From positions 1 to 9,911 of the forward strand of contig JAGKWO010000092.1 of assembly GCA_021151835.1 (NCBI GenBank): a stretch of 9,911 nt of DNA, in the 5' to 3' direction. Under the pieces are notes generated by a model, which was given only the letters and a program-made list of their open reading frames with translations, did not search any database and was not told the DNA's origin. This DNA is from Gammaproteobacteria bacterium (GTDB taxonomy: Bacteria; Pseudomonadota; Gammaproteobacteria; Pseudomonadales; Cellvibrionaceae). Positions 1 to 6,613 of this stretch are shown in pieces. Position 1 is the stretch's first letter. The number at the start of each line of letters is the position of its first letter. The position numbers and the translations under genes were made by a program.

Positions 1-1
1 C

Positions 2-2653
2 CTCAGCAGTGAGGAAAAGAAGCCTGCCTATGTTGTCTTGCCGAAGGATGCCGAGGAAACTGCTGCCGTCGTTCGTCTGGCGAATCGCTATAAAATTCCT
101 TTCCTGCCGATTTCATCCGGTACCAACAGTTCAAACCTGATCCAGGATAACCTTATGCTGATCGATATGGGGCGTATGCAAACGCTCAATATCAATGTCG
201 AGCAGCAATGGGCCGAAGTGGGAGCGGGTATTATCGCCTTTGATTTGCAGCAGGCAGCAATGAAAAAAGGCCTGCGCTTTTCCATTGGGGAATCGGCTGC
301 CGGTGTGTGCGCTAATCAGGTATCGACGGGGATTCACTCCTTTTTCGGTTACAAAAAAGGCATGATGGCAGATCACTATATTGAGGCAGAATTGGTCACC
401 CTTGATGGTGAAGTCATCCACACCACATCAGCAGACGCGCCACAAATCACTACCAGCCCCAAGGATTACTACCAGCCACGGTTGCCCTACATCTGCACGA
501 AGCTGAAGATCCATTTGCATCCCGTCGCAGAGGATGAAACCGTCATTTTTATTCCCTTCAACGAGTTTACCGAAGGCTTGTCAGTCACGCGCCACCTGGC
601 ACAGGAAGGGCTGGGAATTGGCCTGGGGATAGTTGGCGTGGAGGTGCTCTCGGAATTTCTGAGTATGTCGGCGGAAGATGCTGATAATTTCCTCGACATT
701 GCGCGACATTATTTAAAAATCAATTACGCCATTATGATGATGCTGACAGAGCCGGACCTGGAGCGGTTACGTGCGCTTTATCCGGAGCTGACGATTATTG
801 ATCGCCCCTCCATGCAACGGGTTATTCAGGGAATACCGGCTATTACCGGCCCGGAAGCCATGGCCTTGATCGAAGAAGTCATGGATGAAGACAAGCCTTA
901 CGACTTTATCTTCGGGGATATGCTCGACTACTTCCTTACTAAAATTGAAATCAGCCCGGAAGAAGTCACGGTACTGTTTTCCCATATCGATAACAAAGCA
1001 CTGCGCAAGGCGCTGGACAGGCACTATTTCGATCCGGAATACAGTGACCCACAATATTGGTTTAACTACCGTATGTTTTCGCCGCGCTTCCTGCGCAACC
1101 ATTGGTTTTTTTCGGTGATGTATTTTACCGACACAGAAAATTTCGACGTCATTGAAGAAATATGTGCACGCAATCGCAAGTTCGGTGAATTACACAATAT
1201 TAAAAACGACTTCTGCTACATCATGCCCCTGGATGGCGGAAAGCGGTTTTTCTTTGAGTATGAATTCTTCTGCGATCAGCGTGACGAAGCAGCCTTGCAA
1301 CGGCTGAAGAAAATATTCTTCCTGTTAGCCCATGAATCCCAGCGTATGACACGCAATGAGATGGGCGTGTACCCGGTGTTGAACACGCTGTTTAACGGCA
1401 TGAACAAGCGCCAGTTTTCCATGCCGGTATTGGTTGGTCTGTTCGGCTCGCGTAAACGCAATCAGTTGCTGCTCACGGGCAAAGCGGAATCCCATCACCC
1501 GGCATTTTTTAAAGCCATGGCACAGCGTGTGGCTCCGCAGCACATGGAGCACCCACCGTGCCAGCAAGTCGTTCATAACCAGGCGATTGACCTGTTGGCG
1601 CAATTGCCCATTCTCACCTTAACTCCCCAGTGTGCGGGCCCTTATATTTCCCTTGGACTGGTGCTTGCCAAAGACCCGGAGGGCGGTGAACTTAACGCAT
1701 CGGTGCATCGGTTGTGTGTGCATTCGGCCGATGAAATGAGCATCTCTATTTTTCCAGGGCATCACCTGGGAGTTCTTTATGAAGCTGCTTTGCGCAAGGG
1801 CGAATCGCTGCCCATTTCCATCAACCTGGGGTTGGACCCGGCCGTGTATTACGGCTCCTGTTTAACCGAGCCGCTGTGCAAAAAAGGCGAATGTGAGCTG
1901 GATATAATTGGCGGTTTGCGCGGTGCGGCAGTGAATATTTCCCAGTGTCTCACTGTGAACACCCAATGCCTCAGTTACGCCGAAATTGTGATTGAAGCGG
2001 AAATCACCGCAGAGCAAGTGGCAGAAAATAAAATAAATCCCGGCAATGGTTCCATGCCGGAGTTCCTTGGTTACCAGGGTGGTATTCCACCAGGCCTGAC
2101 CTGCCCGGTGGTAAAAGTAAAAGCCATTACCCATCGCCACGATCCCATTTACCAAACGGTGATTGGGCCTGGCCTGGAGCAATCGGAATTGCAATCCATT
2201 ACCCCGGAATTGGCTACTCGTGGTTTCCTCAAACAGCATTTTCCTATCGACGTTAAAGACATCCTGTACAACACCGCCGGTGGCGGTTTGTTGATGGCGG
2301 TGTTGCAAATTCACAAACACGATCCGGGTGATGACGAGCTGGCGATTCAGGCTGCCAAGCAGGTGCTTGCGTTAGTGCCGCCGCTAAAGCATTTATTTTT
2401 AGTGGATGAAGATGTAAACCCGCACTCGCCTGAAGATTTATTGTGGGCGATGACCACGCGCTTCCAGGCAGATATGGACATTCATACCCTCGTTAATGAA
2501 AAGCCTTTTCGTATGGACCCCTCGCAATCGCCCGATTATCGCCAGGGGAATGGGCAGGCAGGAACCAGTGTAAAAGCCTTGTTTGATTGCACTGTGCCAT
2601 GGTCAATGCGACATAAATTCAAACGGCCGTTTGCAAATTCGGTTGGGCGTTAA
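2..2653 (+). CDS. FAD-dependent oxidoreductase fused to UbiD-family prFMN decarboxylase (5' partial)
   Basis: The frame is open to the window's left edge, so the true start lies upstream; the TTG at 38 is only the first start-like codon. The 883 visible residues (numbered from codon 2-4) make two enzymes. Residues about 8-165 are an FAD-binding PCMH domain: the 'VVLPKDAEETAAVVRLAN' opening, an SGTN flavin loop (G40) and 'VTLDGEV'. Residues about 165-455 form a cap-like domain I do not recognise, rich in Phe/Tyr/Trp. From about 465 to the end is UbiD: GSRKR (482-486), AGPYISLG, the prFMN/metal segment with N565 and R570, then H588, E632 and E687, and near the C-terminus VDEDVNPHSPEDLLWAM and FDCTVPW. 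UbiD enzymes reversibly decarboxylate aromatic or unsaturated acids using prenylated FMN. The etfB start follows 15 bases after the stop, suggesting translational linkage. Substrate unknown; cytoplasmic, no signal peptide visible. The family calls are firm; coupled oxidation and decarboxylation is inference. Confidence 0.88.
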   Translation, partial: LSSEEKKPAYVVLPKDAEETAAVVRLANRYKIPFLPISSGTNSSNLIQDNLMLIDMGRMQTLNINVEQQWAEVGAGIIAFDLQQAAMKKGLRFSIGESAAGVCANQVSTGIHSFFGYKKGMMADHYIEAELVTLDGEVIHTTSADAPQITTSPKDYYQPRLPYICTKLKIHLHPVAEDETVIFIPFNEFTEGLSVTRHLAQEGLGIGLGIVGVEVLSEFLSMSAEDADNFLDIARHYLKINYAIMMMLTEPDLERLRALYPELTIIDRPSMQRVIQGIPAITGPEAMALIEEVMDEDKPYDFIFGDMLDYFLTKIEISPEEVTVLFSHIDNKALRKALDRHYFDPEYSDPQYWFNYRMFSPRFLRNHWFFSVMYFTDTENFDVIEEICARNRKFGELHNIKNDFCYIMPLDGGKRFFFEYEFFCDQRDEAALQRLKKIFFLLAHESQRMTRNEMGVYPVLNTLFNGMNKRQFSMPVLVGLFGSRKRNQLLLTGKAESHHPAFFKAMAQRVAPQHMEHPPCQQVVHNQAIDLLAQLPILTLTPQCAGPYISLGLVLAKDPEGGELNASVHRLCVHSADEMSISIFPGHHLGVLYEAALRKGESLPISINLGLDPAVYYGSCLTEPLCKKGECELDIIGGLRGAAVNISQCLTVNTQCLSYAEIVIEAEITAEQVAENKINPGNGSMPEFLGYQGGIPPGLTCPVVKVKAITHRHDPIYQTVIGPGLEQSELQSITPELATRGFLKQHFPIDVKDILYNTAGGGLLMAVLQIHKHDPGDDELAIQAAKQVLALVPPLKHLFLVDEDVNPHSPEDLLWAMTTRFQADMDIHTLVNEKPFRMDPSQSPDYRQGNGQAGTSVKALFDCTVPWSMRHKFKRPFANSVGR

Positions 2654-2668
2654 GGAGCAACGCGAGCG

Positions 2669-3418
2669 ATGAAAATTCTTGTTCCGCAAAAACAGGTGAA
2701 AGAACTGGGGCCGGTAATACCCAACTCGGGCATTGAGTTGGCAACCCTGGGTGGTACGAAAATGGTAAATCCTTTTTGTGCTATTGCCCTTGAGGCCGCA
2801 GTTCGGTTACGCGACCTGATGCAGGTGGATGAAATCCTGGTGGTCAGTATTGGCGATAAGGATTGCCAGAAAATGCTGGGAAAATCCCTGGCATGCGGTG
2901 CGGATCGCGCCCTCTTGATTGAAACGCCCGATGACGATCAGTTGCTGCCTCTGGATATTGCCAGGATCTTGCAACAATTAATTGCACAGGAAAAACCTGA
3001 CCTGGTGCTAATGGGCAAACAAGCAGTGGATTACGACAGTAACCAGGTTGGACAAATGCTTTCCGCGTTGCTGGATTGGCCCATCGTTAACGCGGCGGCA
3101 AAAATTACTCCGAACGGTAACCAGCTTTGCGTTGAGCACGAAGTGGATGAAGGTACGCGCGTTCTTGCAATTCCTTTGCCTGGCATAGTCACCGTGGATT
3201 TGCATTTGAATGAACCGCGTTCGCCAGGCTTGCCGGATGTGGTCAAAGCCAGGTCCAAACCCCTGGCGACTTTATCCTGTGAACAATTCCTTGCTGCACC
3301 AGGGCGCCATCTGCAATTAGTGGAGCTGTTCGCGCCGCAACGGGAAAGCAATATAAAAATGTTGGACGATGTGAAAGACCTGGCGAAGATAATCCGCACG
3401 CATGCCCAGCGCCACTAG
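2669..3418 (+). CDS. etfB: Electron transfer flavoprotein beta subunit
   Basis: This 249-residue protein has the normal EtfB length. EtfB pairs with EtfA to form a soluble FAD/AMP heterodimer that shuttles electrons from flavin dehydrogenases to ETF:quinone oxidoreductase. Visible signatures are the N-terminal MKILVPQKQV, NPFCAIALEAAVRL (about residues 34-47), GADRALLI, and GKQAVDYDSNQVGQML (about 116-131), the AMP-side signature. The partner-docking 'recognition loop' LNEPRSPGLPDVVKA is present, with its Leu at residue 188 matching the Leu (human beta-L195) that anchors ETF to acyl-CoA dehydrogenases. The start ATG has TAAGGAG overlapping the upstream stop codon, 11 bases away. It lies between the FAD-UbiD fusion gene and etfA, so it probably serves that oxidoreductase rather than beta-oxidation in general; that is inferred from position. 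Confidence 0.95.
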   Translation: MKILVPQKQVKELGPVIPNSGIELATLGGTKMVNPFCAIALEAAVRLRDLMQVDEILVVSIGDKDCQKMLGKSLACGADRALLIETPDDDQLLPLDIARILQQLIAQEKPDLVLMGKQAVDYDSNQVGQMLSALLDWPIVNAAAKITPNGNQLCVEHEVDEGTRVLAIPLPGIVTVDLHLNEPRSPGLPDVVKARSKPLATLSCEQFLAAPGRHLQLVELFAPQRESNIKMLDDVKDLAKIIRTHAQRH

Positions 3419-3496
3419 CAGCCTGCTAGCCTATACCTCGCCGTGGATAATTCTTTCCAGAAATTGTTTTTTTCACCTTAAACAGGTTGTTGTGCC

Positions 3497-4462
3497 ATGC
3501 GAATTTTATTAATTGCTGAACACCAGGATCTCGCTGTAACGAATGGTTTGTTGAATATCCTCGGTGGACTAAAGCCTCTGGATATGCCCATTGACATTAT
3601 GGTGGCCGGTCATGGGTGTGACTCTGTTGCGCATCGCCTAAGTGAATTGGCAAACACCGGGCTGGCAAATATTGCCAAGGTATTATGCATCGACGCCCCT
3701 GAGTTTCTTCACCAGTCAGAAGATTTAATTGCAAAGGCTATCAGTACTTTGGCGAGCGATTACAGCCATATCTGTTGTGCCGCCTCGGCCTTTGGCAAGG
3801 CGTTGGTTCCCCGTATTGCCGCTCACTTGGGCGTAGCGGCAATTACCGGTGTAGCGGCCATCGAATCGGCTGATGAGTTCGTCCGGCCGCTGTACGCGGG
3901 TCGGCTGATGGCGCGAGTAAAAAGCCTGGACCCCGTAAAAGTTTTTTCCGTGCTGGTGTCCTCTATGCCAGCGCCCACCCAGGCAGCAGCTATGTTCGGT
4001 GCGAACCCTGCGCCCATTGTGCAATTACGCTATGAGCCATCGGGCAACACCGCGCGAGTAGAATTTATTAGCGAGAAGCGCGACCAGTCGCGCCGTCGCC
4101 CCCTGCAAGCGGCACAAGTCATTGTGTCTGCCGGGCGTGGGCTTGGCTCCAAAGCCAATGTAGATGAATTGGAATTATTGGCCGATAAGCTGGATGCTGC
4201 TGTAGGTGCTACACGCGCGGTGGTAGATGCAGGCTGGTTAACCAATGATAAACAGATCGGTCAAACGGCAAAAATTGTAGCGCCAGAACTCTATATCGCC
4301 TTGGGTATTTCCGGTGCAACCCAACATTTAGCGGGCATGAAGGATTCGCGGGTGATTATCGCGGTTAACAAGGATTCCAATGCGCCGATTTTCCAAGTCG
4401 CCGACTATGGTTTTGTTGGTGATCTTAATGAGGTGCTGCCGCGCTTGAATGCCATGCTTTAA
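3497..4462 (+). CDS. etfA: Electron transfer flavoprotein alpha subunit
   Basis: This 321-residue EtfA has a divergent N-terminal domain (MRILLIAEHQ) and a clear C-terminal FAD domain. FAD-domain motifs are SAGRGLGSKANVDELELLADKL (about 210-231), GATRAVVDAGW, KQIGQTAKIVAPELYIALGISG, QHLAGMKDS, and NKDSNAPIFQVADYGFVGDL near the end. The Arg of ATRAV, Thr of GQTAK and His of QHLAG match residues lining the flavin in human ETF (R249, T266, H286). Departures from the usual consensus are AGR for AGN in RPLYAG, QTAK for QTGK, and no Arg at the usual TVRT-like site (VLVSSM). A gap of 78 bases separates it from etfB. Its ribosome-binding site is weak (AGG about 10 bases before the ATG), so its expression may depend on coupling or a lower rate. 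It is the last gene before the terminator. Confidence 0.95.
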   Translation: MRILLIAEHQDLAVTNGLLNILGGLKPLDMPIDIMVAGHGCDSVAHRLSELANTGLANIAKVLCIDAPEFLHQSEDLIAKAISTLASDYSHICCAASAFGKALVPRIAAHLGVAAITGVAAIESADEFVRPLYAGRLMARVKSLDPVKVFSVLVSSMPAPTQAAAMFGANPAPIVQLRYEPSGNTARVEFISEKRDQSRRRPLQAAQVIVSAGRGLGSKANVDELELLADKLDAAVGATRAVVDAGWLTNDKQIGQTAKIVAPELYIALGISGATQHLAGMKDSRVIIAVNKDSNAPIFQVADYGFVGDLNEVLPRLNAML

Positions 4463-4497
4463 AGGCGAAAGCTCTCGCAAAAAATTACATTCTGCAG

Positions 4498-4548
4498 AAA
4501 TATTGAAGCATTGACTGTGTTATTTACTTCAATGCTTCAATATTTTTT
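4498..4548 (+). terminator. Rho-independent-type terminator after etfA
   Basis: A perfect 17-bp inverted repeat lies here: left arm 4498-4514, right arm 4529-4545, with a 14-base loop (4515-4528). It is AT-rich apart from a GAAGC/GCTTC core and runs into six T (4543-4548). Its position 35 bases after the etfA stop, before an AT-rich spacer, fits the end of the fusion-etfB-etfA transcript. The T-side is strong on the + strand; the arm also begins with three A, so weak function on the - strand is possible. Confidence 0.85.
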
Positions 4549-4746
4549 ACTTTTACAGTCTACGAAAATAATTTTAATTTCGTTTTTACGCCTGCGGCGA
4601 AGCCTATAAATTTTGTTCCTATTTTCATTCCATAATTTTTCACTTTTATTGCTTTTTTACAGTGACGGCGCTTTTTTTACCTGCTCCTCTGGACAGGTCA
4701 CATTTCCTTTTTCAACTGCTTAAATCTCTACCGCAATATCACTGGA
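4549..4746. other. AT-rich intergenic spacer, probable promoter region for the 4790 gene
   Basis: There is no credible ORF here on either strand. The spacer is visibly AT-rich with several T-runs. A short hairpin (ACGAAA 4562-4567 with TTTCGT 4578-4583, followed by more T) could be a weak second terminator. A promoter for the downstream genes is expected, but I see no -35/-10 pair with good spacing. No tandem repeats or attachment-site-like sequence was noticed. Confidence 0.5.
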
Positions 4747-4768
4747 CCATGGCCGGGTAGGGCTATGG
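4747..4768 (+). promoter_or_regulatory. Leader hairpin upstream of the DUF2165-like gene
   Basis: CCATGGCC (4747-4754) pairs with GGCTATGG (4761-4768) as an 8-bp stem with one G-U pair and a GGGTAG loop. It is a GC-rich island in an AT-rich leader, ending 11 bases before the GGAG ribosome-binding site. It could modulate translation or mRNA stability, or be a protein-binding dyad. The structure is seen; the function is inferred. Confidence 0.4.
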
Positions 4769-4779
4769 AATATATTTTT

Positions 4780-4783
4780 GGAG
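4780..4783 (+). promoter_or_regulatory. Ribosome-binding site fixing the start at 4790
   Basis: GGAG lies 6 bases before ATG 4790. A longer in-frame start, the TTG at 4778, overlaps this site and has no ribosome-binding site of its own, so the ATG is preferred. Confidence 0.75.
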
Positions 4784-4789
4784 AAAAAA

Positions 4790-5293
4790 ATGGCGCTTCG
4801 CATAATTAAAATTTTATTGGTGTTTTCAATCGCTGCCTGGGCGCTGGTGAATGCAGTGGGCAATATTATGTTTTACGACGACTGGCTGAAGGTGGTTGCC
4901 CATGTGATGTCGGTGGAAAACGCGCAATACGACGGACAGGCTTCCGGGCGTGCAATGAATTCACCCGTGCTGCATACCATTGGTTACGCGTTTATTTACA
5001 TCCCCAAATTTATCACCGGGATTTTGTGCCTGCTGGCGGTAGGTGATATGTGGAAAGCACGAAATTCACTAGCTCCAATTTTTGATCGCGCCAAACAACG
5101 CTTTTACCTGGGCTGTGGTGTTTCCATGTTTATGTTGATTTTTGGTTTCCTCGTGGTTGCAGGTGGCATGTTCAGCCCCGGCGGGGCGCCCAGTGAGTTA
5201 GTGCAAGGTTTCCATAGTTTCGTCTCTGTCTATCTGGTTGCTATAGGCATGGCACTGTTGCTGGTGGCGATTCCTGAGTCGACGGATAGTTAA
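4790..5293 (+). CDS. DUF2165-family small integral membrane protein
   Basis: This 167-residue inner-membrane protein of unknown function has four predicted TM helices: about residues 3-23 (IIKILLVFSIAAWALVNAVG), 63-83 (GYAFIYIPKFITGILCLLAV), 107-127 (FYLGCGVSMFMLIFGFLVVA) and 140-160 (FVSVYLVAIGMALLLVAIP). The first helix is followed by a soluble stretch with MFYDDWLKVVAHVMSVEN, which resembles the 'VQHVLSMD' region of DUF2165, and a 'K.RFYLGC' segment precedes TM3 as in that family. Length and topology fit. The family call is by eye and moderately firm; no catalytic residue is apparent. The next gene starts 46 bases after its stop, so the two are probably co-transcribed. Confidence 0.7.
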   Translation: MALRIIKILLVFSIAAWALVNAVGNIMFYDDWLKVVAHVMSVENAQYDGQASGRAMNSPVLHTIGYAFIYIPKFITGILCLLAVGDMWKARNSLAPIFDRAKQRFYLGCGVSMFMLIFGFLVVAGGMFSPGGAPSELVQGFHSFVSVYLVAIGMALLLVAIPESTDS

Positions 5294-5326
5294 CAAGGCA
5301 TCCGCCAAATTTTTCATTTTATGAGT

Positions 5327-5331
5327 GAGGA
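5327..5331 (+). promoter_or_regulatory. Ribosome-binding site fixing the start at 5339
   Basis: GAGGA lies 7 bases before ATG 5339. The alternative in-frame ATG at 5321 has no ribosome-binding site and would put six polar residues before the signal peptide, so 5339 is the better start. Confidence 0.7.
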
Positions 5332-5338
5332 AAATTCT

Positions 5339-6505
5339 ATGCGCCTGAACCTAAAGTCCCTGTTGTGTTGCTTAAGTATTCTATTGCTAGGTTGGATGCC
5401 TTTGAGCCATGCGACCCAAAACCCTGCATATAAGGGGCATGTAAAAAATCTAACCCAGGTTGATGCCTTCCATCCCCCAGTCCAGGGAGATGGTAAAAAT
5501 CACCTCTATAAAGAATGGCATTATTTTACGATGAGCAGTGAAAGCGGTGATGTCACTTTTGGCAGTATCTTTACTGTGGAGGGTGATGTGTGGGATGCCA
5601 CCAAGAGCTATTCATTGAAAATTGATAATTACCAGACTCCGGAAAAAAGCGCGCTGACGCTGGATATATTTCCTATGGATATGGTGAAAATTTTTTCAGA
5701 CAAGCCGGATTTTCACCTGGATAAAAATTCCATTTCATACGACGGTCATGTTTATCGGATATACACTGAGTCATCCGATGGGCAGGTAATTTTTGACGCA
5801 ACCTGGAAACCTTTGGTTAAGCCGGAACAACCCGTACCTCTGCCCATGCGCTCAGCGAGCGGCGATGACCATGTCATGAATTGGTTGATTACCTCAGCGG
5901 CAATGGAAGTCAATGGCAGCTTGATTGTAGGCAAAGGCACTGCCCAGGAAAAAAAATACCGGTTTAGCAAGGCGCGTGGCTACCACGATCATAATTGGGG
6001 TTATTGGGATTGGGCTGATGACTTCGGCTGGGACTGGGGGCAGGCAGTTGAGCGAAGTGACATTCGCTGTCAGAAAGATTTCAGTCGATTTAAGCGCTAC
6101 TGCAAACATGAAACAAATTATTCCATTGCGTTGCTTAACATGACCGATAGTAATGACGCCGAGATCCACTCAAGTGTGCTGAAAATATGGAACAATGGAA
6201 AGAAATTGGCGACCTTTTCCGGAAGCCAAATGGCGATTGAGCATAAAATGATGTCGGTAGCTGATATTCCCGGCTACTACATTCCGGAAATCAATTACAT
6301 CAGTGCTGTTGCGGGGCGCGACAGGTTAGACATAGTTTTCCGCACACAAAATTATTTCCCGATTTTTTTACCCATTGAACAAGGTTATCGAATCATTTGG
6401 GAGCTGAAAGGAAGTTTTGAAGTGAAGGGAATGTTGAATGGTAAACCCGTCAATTATGTCACTGATGGTTCCATGGAGTATTTAGGTGCTCCCTTATTGA
6501 ATTGA
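5339..6505 (+). CDS. Secreted AttH/CrtC-like (lipocalin-like, carotenoid 1,2-hydratase-related) protein
   Basis: This 388-residue protein begins with a Sec signal peptide (MRLNLK, then a hydrophobic core LLCCLSILLLGWMPL, probable cleavage after SHA near residue 25), so it acts in the periplasm. The mature part has hallmarks of the AttH/CrtC superfamily of paired lipocalin-like beta-barrels: EWHYFTM with FGSIFTVEGD in the first barrel, the family signature ARGYHDHNWGYWDWADD followed by GWDWGQ about two-thirds along the first half, and a closing MEYLG. Known members include hydroxyneurosporene synthase/carotenoid 1,2-hydratase and fungal relatives that act on polyenes, so a role in binding or modifying a hydrophobic unsaturated molecule is plausible. 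The true substrate is unknown. By eye the gene is more AT-rich than the fusion gene upstream. It follows a DUF2165-like gene and precedes an exporter. Confidence 0.75.
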   Translation: MRLNLKSLLCCLSILLLGWMPLSHATQNPAYKGHVKNLTQVDAFHPPVQGDGKNHLYKEWHYFTMSSESGDVTFGSIFTVEGDVWDATKSYSLKIDNYQTPEKSALTLDIFPMDMVKIFSDKPDFHLDKNSISYDGHVYRIYTESSDGQVIFDATWKPLVKPEQPVPLPMRSASGDDHVMNWLITSAAMEVNGSLIVGKGTAQEKKYRFSKARGYHDHNWGYWDWADDFGWDWGQAVERSDIRCQKDFSRFKRYCKHETNYSIALLNMTDSNDAEIHSSVLKIWNNGKKLATFSGSQMAIEHKMMSVADIPGYYIPEINYISAVAGRDRLDIVFRTQNYFPIFLPIEQGYRIIWELKGSFEVKGMLNGKPVNYVTDGSMEYLGAPLLN

Positions 6506-6536
6506 TTGCAGCCTGCTAGATATTGAGCCAGATAAT

Positions 6537-6589
6537 GGGGAAGTACGATGGATTTTTTCCTATTTTCCATCGCACTACCCCTTGTTTTT
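6537..6589 (+). terminator. Terminator- or attenuator-like hairpin before the RND gene
   Basis: The left arm 6537-6552 pairs with 6566-6581 at 14 of 16 positions (GGGG base, CGATGGA apex) around a T-rich 13-base loop, and TTGTTTTT follows (6582-6589). It sits 31 bases after the stop of the AttH/CrtC-like gene and 24 bases before the exporter start, so it could end the upstream transcript or reduce read-through into the exporter. Confidence 0.6.
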
Positions 6590-6601
6590 ACATTCTGTGA
6601 G

Positions 6602-6607
6602 AAGGAG
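6602..6607 (+). promoter_or_regulatory. Ribosome-binding site fixing the RND exporter start at 6614
   Basis: AAGGAG lies 6 bases before ATG 6614, a near-ideal site. The longer in-frame ATG at 6548 is buried in the hairpin described at 6537-6589 and would add a hydrophobic leader not expected in RND exporters. Confidence 0.8.
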
Positions 6608-6613
6608 TTGAAC

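Noticed and set aside
38..40. TTG as the start of the first gene.
   Set aside because: The frame is open upstream to base 2, and the upstream codons (PAYVV before LPKDAEET) continue the FAD-domain opening motif, so the gene begins outside the window.
1862..2320. Long - strand open frame (152 codons) inside the fusion gene, and other antisense frames of 90-220 codons, such as the one at 9133-9795.
   Set aside because: They overlap strongly conserved + strand coding sequence, have no recognisable protein motifs and no convincing ribosome-binding sites.
3415..3429. CTAGCAGCCTGCTAG dyad over the etfB stop codon, whose 12-base core GCAGCCTGCTAG recurs at 6508-6519 after another stop codon.
   Set aside because: A few exact 12-base matches are expected by chance in a 9.9-kb window (about 3 by 4^12 reasoning), and the second copy lacks the full dyad.
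3419..3496. Possible promoter for etfA in the etfB-etfA gap.
   Set aside because: No -35/-10 pair with acceptable spacing could be identified; the gap is AT-rich but short.
4464..4485. GCGA...TCGC followed by six A just after etfA, as a possible terminator.
   Set aside because: Only a 4-bp stem and no T-run on the + strand; the 17-bp repeat 13 bases on explains termination.
6548..6613. In-frame upstream start (ATG 6548) giving the exporter a 22-residue hydrophobic N-terminal extension.
   Set aside because: It lies in the hairpin stem, and the ATG at 6614 has a near-ideal AAGGAG; the extension does not resemble the exporter N-terminus.
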